Positions 54,288 through 59,887 of a stretch of DNA of 59,887 nucleotides are shown in pieces. The first letter of the stretch is position 1, and each line of letters starts with the position of its first letter. The notes below the pieces were generated by a model. That model made no database searches, was not told where the DNA came from, and saw only the letters and a program-made list of their open reading frames with translations. Both the position numbers and the translations under genes were made by a program. The DNA comes from CALCCV01 sp964388665. Lineage in GTDB: Bacteria > Bdellovibrionota > Bdellovibrionia > Bdellovibrionales > Bdellovibrionaceae. The stretch covers positions 1 through 59,887 of the forward strand of contig CAYMBJ010000020.1 of assembly GCA_964388665.1 (NCBI GenBank), in the 5' to 3' direction.

Positions 54288-55532
54288 GTGAAAAAACGAT
54301 ACAGCATGATGCTGACTTCGGTCTTGCTTGCCATTTCATTTGGTTCTACATCGATGGCTCAAGAACGAGTGGGCGGCACATTTGAGAAATATGTCCAAGT
54401 GATTAAGGGCAGCAATGGTGAAGTTGATGAACTTCAAACGGTAAATCGAATGCCATTTTCGGTTAAGGAGTATTTAGAATTTCTTCGCATTGTTTTGGCA
54501 AAGGCCCAGCAAAACCCGGAGATTTTTAGCCGTGAAATCAACACCTGGGGCAGGTATGAAGACGGTGAAGGTACGCGCGTGGATCTTAAATTGATAGGCC
54601 GCCAGGCTCTGGTTAAAATTGGTAAGACGGATTTTGAAAAAGAATTCAATGATCCTAAGTTTATCAAATTGATGGCGGATTTTGAAAATGAGCTGGGCAA
54701 ATCTTTACTCAATCCCTTTGTTATTGCTAAGCCTAGCGATCCGGCCTTTTTCTTTCGTCGCAGATTTTTAGATAAATTGTTGGATCAATTTATTGGTCTG
54801 GCCTGGTCCGCATTGGATTCAGTGCCTGGCGCAGCGCTGGCTCAATTTATATTCAAGCGAGTCGTCGATCACATCGAGGATCGCCAAAAGTATTATCAAA
54901 ATTTTGTATTGCACTATTTGGAGACCTATCCTGCCGCAGAATTCAAATTGACGGAGGCCGATTCTGCAAAAATCAGATCGTCAATTTATGAGTCGCGTAT
55001 TTCGTGGTGGAAAATCTGGAAAAGCAAAGAAGCTCAGAAAACTTGGATGACCTACGGAAACAAGGAATTCGCAGAAGACATTGAAAAAGGTCAACAACGA
55101 TTGGCAAAAAATTCAGATCAGTACGACAGCGTCTTGACTGAAAATAATTTTGGTTTTGCGACGGTGCAAAAGGGACCTTCAACCCTGGTATACAATACGC
55201 AAACTAAGGCTGGATTGTTAGATAATCGTCTCAGTCTAGGATATAGCTATGTACATCCCAAGCAACTTTTTGTTGAACGCATTGTCTTTGAAGTCATTCA
55301 CATCGGCTTGCGGTTTGTGCCGGCTCCAGGAATCGTAAAGCAGCTGGCTGATGACCTAATTGAGTCTAGATACAAAGGTCAGATTGATGATGAGGGAGCG
55401 CTTTTTGCGCACTTTTATGACGGTGGTAAGTCGACAGAAGCTACAATTACGGTTCGCCAGTCGATCAATCCCTTTATTATTCGCGACAATTTGGGTGAAG
55501 GGTACTTTTCAAGAATGGCTCTAGACCTGTAG
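54288..55532 (+). CDS. secreted protein of unknown function
   Basis: 414 residues from GTG 54288, with GGGAGG six bases upstream. The signal peptide (MMLTSVLLAISFGSTS core) is probably cleaved after SMAQ. The mature protein is mostly helical with a charged middle (SRISWWKIWKSKEAQKTW) and two hydrophobic segments (about residues 165-190 and 345-365). No motif recognised. A hairpin at 55555-55584 may terminate it. The neighbours give no functional hint. Confidence 0.7.
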   Translation: MKKRYSMMLTSVLLAISFGSTSMAQERVGGTFEKYVQVIKGSNGEVDELQTVNRMPFSVKEYLEFLRIVLAKAQQNPEIFSREINTWGRYEDGEGTRVDLKLIGRQALVKIGKTDFEKEFNDPKFIKLMADFENELGKSLLNPFVIAKPSDPAFFFRRRFLDKLLDQFIGLAWSALDSVPGAALAQFIFKRVVDHIEDRQKYYQNFVLHYLETYPAAEFKLTEADSAKIRSSIYESRISWWKIWKSKEAQKTWMTYGNKEFAEDIEKGQQRLAKNSDQYDSVLTENNFGFATVQKGPSTLVYNTQTKAGLLDNRLSLGYSYVHPKQLFVERIVFEVIHIGLRFVPAPGIVKQLADDLIESRYKGQIDDEGALFAHFYDGGKSTEATITVRQSINPFIIRDNLGEGYFSRMALDL

Positions 55533-55554
55533 GTCCACAACCAATCTCAATTCC

Positions 55555-55584
55555 ATCAGAGGTGTCTTTAGTGATGCCTCTGAT
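55555..55584 (+). terminator. hairpin after the secreted protein gene
   Basis: ATCAGAGG (55555-55562) pairs exactly with CCTCTGAT (55577-55584). It begins 22 bp after the stop at 55532. No strong T-run follows, so a Rho-independent terminator is possible but unproven. Confidence 0.4.
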
Positions 55585-55685
55585 TGTCAGATTAATATGC
55601 ACAGCTCGGGGGTGACTCATCAATAATGCCTGTGCTGAACTCCATAATGAATAGCGCAATCCCGAGACCAATGCTAGCCTAGGGA

Positions 55686-56690
55686 ATGAGAACTGAAAGT
55701 CTATTCGATCTAATCACGCATTTTCCAGACCAAGAGTTTTGGCAAGGGAGCACCTCTGAGGAGGTTGTGGCCAATCTCGAAGCTCGCTTTCCAGCAGGAG
55801 GGGTGACGCTTGCACCTGCGATCGCATCTGCGCCTGGCGGAGCTTCCTCCGAGGCTAAATTTCCTGCGGTGACGGTCAATGCCGCGGTCCCCTGGAGTGC
55901 GCAACAACTAGTGGCTCTCACTCAGTTAGCGAGAGTGTATGTCTGTAAAAAGCAATTTGTTGATGCGAAAAATCTTTTGCACAGTGTGAAGCAAATTTTA
56001 AAGGGCAATCCTCCGGGGGGCGAGAGTGATGTTGAGATTCGCATTCTCCTTGAAGAGGGCCGTTTGCAAAGTTTAGAAATGAACATGCAAAAGGCCTTGG
56101 CGAATTTTGGCGCGGCCTGGGAGTTGGCAGAAAAGCAAAAAGTAAAATATCTCGCCATAGATGCTGCACTGATGCTGTCCTATGTGGCGCCACCAAAGAT
56201 GCAGAGTGCTTGGTTTGAACGTGCGCTGAGTATGGCGGAGGCAAGTCAAGAAGAGCGCGTGCAACTGTGGCGCTCACACCTCTATGTGCTTAAGGCCTGG
56301 CAAGAGGTGGATCTGTGTAAGTTTTCTGAGGCGCTGGAGTATTTTGAAAAGGCGATTCAGTTGGTCAAAGGCGATAGTGATTCAGGAAAGAGGTCATTGC
56401 CATTGAAAAATATTGAGTGGGGAAAGGCGCGTGCCATGCGCCATCTCAATCAAACTGCCGATGCCTTGGCGATTCAGTTTCGCCTTCAGCAAGAGAGCGT
56501 GCCCGACGAGGCGGGATCGGGCTACATTTTTTTAGAAATTGCAGAGTGTCTGCGATCAATGAATCAGTCAGACGAAGCCAAAGAGTATTTTGAATTGGCC
56601 TACAACCAGCTCTCTAAAGATCGCTGGTTTCAAGACAACAGAGCTGCGGATCTCTCGCGAATTCAAGCCCTCTACAAAAAGCGCGGATAG
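55686..56690 (+). CDS. TPR-like repeat protein
   Basis: 334 residues, no signal peptide. After an N-terminal segment and a Pro/Ala/Gly-rich spacer (about 38-62, SAPGGASSE), the protein is a run of helical pairs with TPR spacing (for example LTQLARVYVCKKQFVDAKNLL, KFSEALEYFEKAIQLVKG, LEIAECLRSMNQSDEAKEYFELAYNQL). TPR proteins mediate protein interactions in the cytosol. The partner is unknown; convergent with the SDR gene. Confidence 0.75.
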   Translation: MRTESLFDLITHFPDQEFWQGSTSEEVVANLEARFPAGGVTLAPAIASAPGGASSEAKFPAVTVNAAVPWSAQQLVALTQLARVYVCKKQFVDAKNLLHSVKQILKGNPPGGESDVEIRILLEEGRLQSLEMNMQKALANFGAAWELAEKQKVKYLAIDAALMLSYVAPPKMQSAWFERALSMAEASQEERVQLWRSHLYVLKAWQEVDLCKFSEALEYFEKAIQLVKGDSDSGKRSLPLKNIEWGKARAMRHLNQTADALAIQFRLQQESVPDEAGSGYIFLEIAECLRSMNQSDEAKEYFELAYNQLSKDRWFQDNRAADLSRIQALYKKRG

Positions 56691-56713
56691 CGGTTTTAGC
56701 GCTGGAGCATCAA

Positions 56714-57490
56714 TCAGTTTTTGGCGAGCATCCGGTCCACAGGTTTGCTCATTTGCGACAAAATGAATTGCGGCGCTACGCGGCTCATCAGCTTTAGCTG
56801 ATTGCTTTGCCCCGGTCTAATTTCAAAATTGTCGTTGCGCAGACCATCGATGGCCGCCGTCACCATTTTTTCCACGGTCATTATGGTAATGCCCTTCATG
56901 TCGCTCTCGTGAAACTCACCGAGGAGCTCCGTTTGCGTCGCCGGTGGAGCAAGTTCAAAGACTTTCACTTTGGTATTTTTCAGCTGGACACGAAGTGAGA
57001 GAGTGTAGGAATGCAATCCAGCCTTGGTGGCACAGTAGACAGGTGAAATTGGCAGTGGAACGAAAGCCAGGCCAGAGGAAACATTCATTATTGCGCCGTG
57101 AGCTTGTTTTTTAAGGTGAGGCAAGAACTGCGCGACCATCCGAATGGGACCATTCAAGTTGATCTCAACCTCTTGGGTCAGGTCCTTCAGGTTATTGCCG
57201 GCGGAGTGCAGATTGAGACTTTTCATAATCCCGGCGTTATTGATCAGAACATTGAGTTCCGGAAAGTCAGTTGTGACCTTTTTAAAAAGTTTGGCAATTT
57301 CATCTGGATCACTGACATCGCTTTGAAAGGTATGAATTTGGGGGTAGAGCTTTTTTGCCTTTGCTAACTTATCAGCGCTCCGGCCTGTTATCAGGACGGT
57401 ATTGTCCAGATTGGTCAATTGTTTGACGAGCTCAAGACCAATGCCGCTGCTTCCGCCCGTAATAAGAATGGTATTTTTAGTTAGATTCAC
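56714..57490 (-). CDS. short-chain dehydrogenase/reductase
   Basis: 258 residues from GTG 57490, chosen for the GGAGG 5 nt upstream and the family length; the frame opens from 57535. Classical SDR features: NAD(P)-binding TGGSSGIG at residues 11-18, the NNAG motif (VLINNAGIM), the catalytic Ser in NVSSGLAFVP and YxxxK as YCATK. The C-terminal part (FELAPPATQTEL) is typical of DltE-like or related SDRs. Substrate not readable. Confidence 0.9.
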   Translation of the reverse strand: MNLTKNTILITGGSSGIGLELVKQLTNLDNTVLITGRSADKLAKAKKLYPQIHTFQSDVSDPDEIAKLFKKVTTDFPELNVLINNAGIMKSLNLHSAGNNLKDLTQEVEINLNGPIRMVAQFLPHLKKQAHGAIMNVSSGLAFVPLPISPVYCATKAGLHSYTLSLRVQLKNTKVKVFELAPPATQTELLGEFHESDMKGITIMTVEKMVTAAIDGLRNDNFEIRPGQSNQLKLMSRVAPQFILSQMSKPVDRMLAKN

Positions 57491-57580
57491 GAAGGCCTCC
57501 CAGGTGTTATTGCATTCATCAGAGTATACACACAAGAGTTGACTGGGGGGTAGGTTATATTAACCCGGCCGAAAGTAAAA

Positions 57581-57605
57581 AAGCGACGAGTGGTTCTCGT
57601 CGCTT
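57581..57605 (-). terminator. Rho-independent terminator of the FIST operon
   Basis: AAGCGACGAG (57581-57590) and CTCGTCGCTT (57596-57605) form a perfect 10-bp stem with a 5-nt loop. Read on the minus strand the stem is followed by a T-run, and the plus strand also has TTCATTTTT, so it could act both ways. It lies about 75 bp after the FIST gene stop. Confidence 0.85.
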
Positions 57606-57678
57606 TCATTTTTAGCTTCAATCGTGGGTTAAGGCCTCAAAAACGATGTGAGGTTCGACTTGGATTGTTAGCAAAACT

Positions 57679-58812
57679 TTAGGCTGCAGATTTTCCTAGG
57701 CCAAGAATTGTTGAAGTCTGGTTGATATGGCCAATGTAACTCTCACCGTATGTGCTAAAGCCAATCGTCGGAATGTTCGAAAAAATTTCGCCATAAGGTT
57801 GAGTTTGATTCTTTGCCTCCAGCTCCAATGTGCGCAAAATACAGTGAAAGTTGATTAGCGCTCCAAATTGACCAAATTCCTTTTGCCTCTGGTTAAGGTC
57901 CGCCTGTGTCTGTTTCACAATATCTTCGGCTTCGAGAATGTTGACCTCCATGCCTTGTAGAATTTGGCAGTAAAATACGATCGAAGTGTCGACAATCCGC
58001 TGTGGACTTCGCACAAAGGGTTTTCCATCGACAATCAGGCCCACAGGGTTGGACATAAACTTATTACCCAGGTCGGCAGGAGAAACGCCCAAGGCCTCAG
58101 CGTAAGCGATGGTGGCAGGCTTGTTGTTGAATTCGTGTACAGTTCGAGTTGCTTCATCAACTTTGGTGGCCACCAGTTTTTTATTCAAAATTTTGAAACT
58201 TTGAGTTTTGAGAATTTCGAATTTAACTTTGGGCTGAATCAGACAAATGACAGACGCATCGGAATAGGCCGTGCCATTGGCATGAACCCAGGTCTTTTTA
58301 AAGCCAAGATCATCGCCAGCGGAACCACCCAAAAATTGAACATTGGTCAGGTCACCCAGTCGGTCATTGACCTTTTCTTCGCAGCCAGACAGACCGTCAG
58401 TTAGCACAAATCCAAAGTACTTTCTGTAGTCCATGTCTTGCACCGACTCGCCAAAATGTTGAGTGAGCTTTGAAAGTGCGTCTTGGAAATTGAGTTTCTC
58501 TTTGATGTTGGTAAGGGTGACTGTCTTGCAGTTTTGAATCACCGCATCAGAAAAGGCCATAGCAACCAAAGAATTTTTTAGCATTTTTCCTGAGACAATC
58601 TCGCCGGCGGTTGTGCAACCCATAGTTTCCACGCCTTTGAAGTTTTCTCCCATAGCTTTAGCTAGGGCAGGCTGATCATAGCTACTTGATGTGAAATACA
58701 AAACGAGCTTGGGAGACAGTGGTGCAAGCTTTTGACTGACTTCACGTGCGGCCTGTTCAGGATTGCTGTTAGTTGAAAATGCTACTTCTGTGTCTTTTTT
58801 TAATTTGTTCAT
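57679..58812 (-). CDS. FIST-domain signal sensor protein
   Basis: 377 residues. An N-terminal FIST domain (about 20-215: VETMGCTTAGEI, FGFVLTDGLSGCEE, FLGGSAGDDLGFKKTWV) and a C-terminal FIST_C domain (about 220-370: YAEALGVSPADL, ALINFHCILRTLEL, PTIGFSTYGESYIGHINQT). FIST proteins are proposed small-ligand sensors linked to signal transduction, often with chemoreceptors or diguanylate enzymes. Here a 68-aa gene and a chemoreceptor signalling fragment lie directly upstream on the same strand, supporting a sensory role. A clear terminator follows. Confidence 0.9.
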   Translation of the reverse strand: MNKLKKDTEVAFSTNSNPEQAAREVSQKLAPLSPKLVLYFTSSSYDQPALAKAMGENFKGVETMGCTTAGEIVSGKMLKNSLVAMAFSDAVIQNCKTVTLTNIKEKLNFQDALSKLTQHFGESVQDMDYRKYFGFVLTDGLSGCEEKVNDRLGDLTNVQFLGGSAGDDLGFKKTWVHANGTAYSDASVICLIQPKVKFEILKTQSFKILNKKLVATKVDEATRTVHEFNNKPATIAYAEALGVSPADLGNKFMSNPVGLIVDGKPFVRSPQRIVDTSIVFYCQILQGMEVNILEAEDIVKQTQADLNQRQKEFGQFGALINFHCILRTLELEAKNQTQPYGEIFSNIPTIGFSTYGESYIGHINQTSTILGLGKSAA

Positions 58813-58829
58813 AGATGTGATTCCTTCTT

Positions 58830-59036
58830 TTACGCACTTAAGGCGGTGATGTTGAGTTCTCTAACTAAATCTTCCAGTTTCTTTACAACGTCTGCATTGT
58901 CGGCAGTGTCCATCGTGATTCTGTCAGGGTTTATGCCCTTCATTATCAGCTTTGCTTTGGTGGCGTTGATCAGGGCGGGTTCGCCTCTGCCTCGTTCTCT
59001 GATGATTAGATCAATCAAGTCTCTCGTACGGCTCAT
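58830..59036 (-). CDS. 68-residue conserved-looking small protein in the FIST operon
   Basis: A small acidic/basic mixed helical protein (starts MSRTRDLIDLIIRERGRGEP and ends VRELNITALSA). I do not recognise it. A very strong AGGAGG lies upstream, and it is followed 17 bp later by the FIST gene, so it is surely translated with that operon. It follows the chemoreceptor fragment (gap of 29 bp). Possible roles include an adaptor between sensor and receptor, but this is guesswork. Confidence 0.7.
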   Translation of the reverse strand: MSRTRDLIDLIIRERGRGEPALINATKAKLIMKGINPDRITMDTADNADVVKKLEDLVRELNITALSA

Positions 59037-59065
59037 TTCTCCTCCTTTTAAATTCTCATAAATAC

Positions 59066-59839
59066 CTAGCTTGCGTTTTTATGTATTTGATTCTCAATAT
59101 TGGTAGCTTTTTTTTGACCTGTTCTCTCGACGAGGTTACGTCTTCTTTTCAAAATGGCGACCAACTCATTTGTTGCCTGGTTTGCGCCAGTGATTCTCTC
59201 ATTCTGACTGTTTACTATTTTGTTCATCGTTTCAATTCGCTCGGTCAAAATCTGAATGTCGTTAGAAATTTCATAAAAATGTGCCAGGATTTTTTCCGTA
59301 TTTTCCTGGCCTTCCTTCACCCGGATATTGGAGTCTTTAATCAGGAGTGTCATCTGTGAGGTGACTTCATTCATGGTCTGCTCTATCGCTGTAGCTGCGT
59401 CGCCGCTAATTTTTGCTAGATTGCTCATTTCGACTGCGACAATGGAAAACCCTCGGCCATGCTGGCCAGCTCGCGCCGCTTCAATGGACGCATTGAAAGA
59501 CAAGACCTGAGTCTTTAAGACGATTTGGTTGATGATGTTTGTTCTCTTTCGAACCTCAAAAAGATTGGATGACAGTTTGTCCAATTGGTTGTTGGAGTCT
59601 TGGTACTCCATCATTGTTTGTGCCATAGAAAGCATAGACTCAGATCCCTCTACAGTTTTCTTGGTGGTATTCTTGATCTGCTCGATCGCAATGCCGGTGC
59701 TTACTTTGTAGTCGTCGAGGAGTGTTTGAATGCTTTCGGACTGTTGTTTTGACTCGTTTAACAACTTTTCTTCCTGGAAGAGGCTACTTGCAATTGAGTT
59801 ACGAAGGGCATCAATACTGGCATCTGACTCCTTTTGAAC
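59066..59839 (-). CDS. methyl-accepting chemotaxis protein signalling domain, 5'-truncated
   Basis: The frame is open from 59839 to the stop at 59066, about 257 codons, but holds no ATG; the first usual start is a TTG at 59764. It encodes the cytoplasmic chemoreceptor hairpin: long coiled coil, the tip NASIEAARAGQHGRGFSIVAVEMSNLA (split across strands of the helix pair) and the returning helix. No TM, sensor or HAMP part is present. An in-frame TAG (59840-59842) directly precedes it, followed by sequence unlike a chemoreceptor. Either the gene is truncated by an insertion, or it is a soluble, short signalling protein. Confidence 0.6.
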   Translation of the reverse strand, partial: VQKESDASIDALRNSIASSLFQEEKLLNESKQQSESIQTLLDDYKVSTGIAIEQIKNTTKKTVEGSESMLSMAQTMMEYQDSNNQLDKLSSNLFEVRKRTNIINQIVLKTQVLSFNASIEAARAGQHGRGFSIVAVEMSNLAKISGDAATAIEQTMNEVTSQMTLLIKDSNIRVKEGQENTEKILAHFYEISNDIQILTERIETMNKIVNSQNERITGANQATNELVAILKRRRNLVERTGQKKATNIENQIHKNAS

Positions 59840-59887
59840 CTACCCCGATTTGGTTGACACCTTTTGATGAAAAATGACCCAACCTTA
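59835..59887. mobile_element. possible insertion-sequence end at the window edge
   Basis: Plus-strand sequence from about 59835 contains three spaced repeats of the type TGAACCTACC, TGACACC and TGACCCAACC, separated by AT-rich GAT/AAAA-containing spacers. From memory this resembles the multiple terminal repeats of IS21-family elements. It abuts the place where the chemoreceptor gene loses its reading frame. Only 53 bp are visible, so the call is weak. Confidence 0.3.

Overview
The window looks like a chromosome segment of a Gram-negative bacterium, most likely a member of the Bdellovibrionota (Bdellovibrio-like). This is an inference from gene content: BamA, Skp, Lol and Lpx envelope genes, many large lipoproteins, an HNH endonuclease with a hypervariable linker, FIST and chemotaxis-type signalling genes, and AgmX/PglI-type and PilZ proteins. 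No rRNA, tRNA or CRISPR array was seen. Gene density is high and most of the window reads as stable chromosome.

Layout. 1-5900: a nearly 200-nt nested inverted repeat abutting a giant repeat-rich surface lipoprotein (minus strand). 6.0-12.2 kb: pdxH, a small membrane protein, a minus-strand RND/MMPL exporter fused in frame to a LolA-like lipoprotein-sorting domain that has its own internal Shine-Dalgarno, and a divergent secreted protein. 12.3-19.9 kb is more accessory: lipoproteins, an HNH endonuclease behind a hexamer-repeat tract, a SodC lipoprotein, and a CotH-like gene broken or recoded by a -1 shift at a T6 run. 20-24.7 kb: a zinc-ribbon membrane protein, an outer-membrane porin-like protein, a secreted EEP-family nuclease/phosphatase, and a TfoX-like protein with a histone H1-like tail.

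24.7-41.3 kb is a long plus-strand housekeeping block: prfB (with its programmed +1 frameshift site), a LolC/E-type permease and LolD, bamA, skp, lpxA, a Gfo/Idh/MocA oxidoreductase, lpxB, lpxK, an LpxL-like acyltransferase, a DUF3108 lipoprotein, then uvrB-uvrC. Together these build the outer membrane: lipoprotein export, OMP assembly, and a lipid A pathway. An oxidoreductase in the lpxA-lpxB interval, together with altered LpxA and LpxB signature residues, suggests a non-canonical (diamino-sugar type) lipid A.

41.3-46.2 kb: a PilZ protein, an NfeD protease paired with a slipin/stomatin, a YiiD-type thioesterase and small unknowns. 46.2-49.7 kb: a minus-strand Fe3+/spermidine-type ABC importer. 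50-53.6 kb: an AgmX-type protein and the glyoxylate shunt pair aceB-aceA. 53.6-57.5 kb: unknown proteins, a TPR-like protein and an SDR reductase. 57.6-59.9 kb: a FIST sensor gene, a 68-aa small protein and a chemoreceptor signalling fragment that stops abruptly near the right edge, possibly at the end of an insertion sequence.
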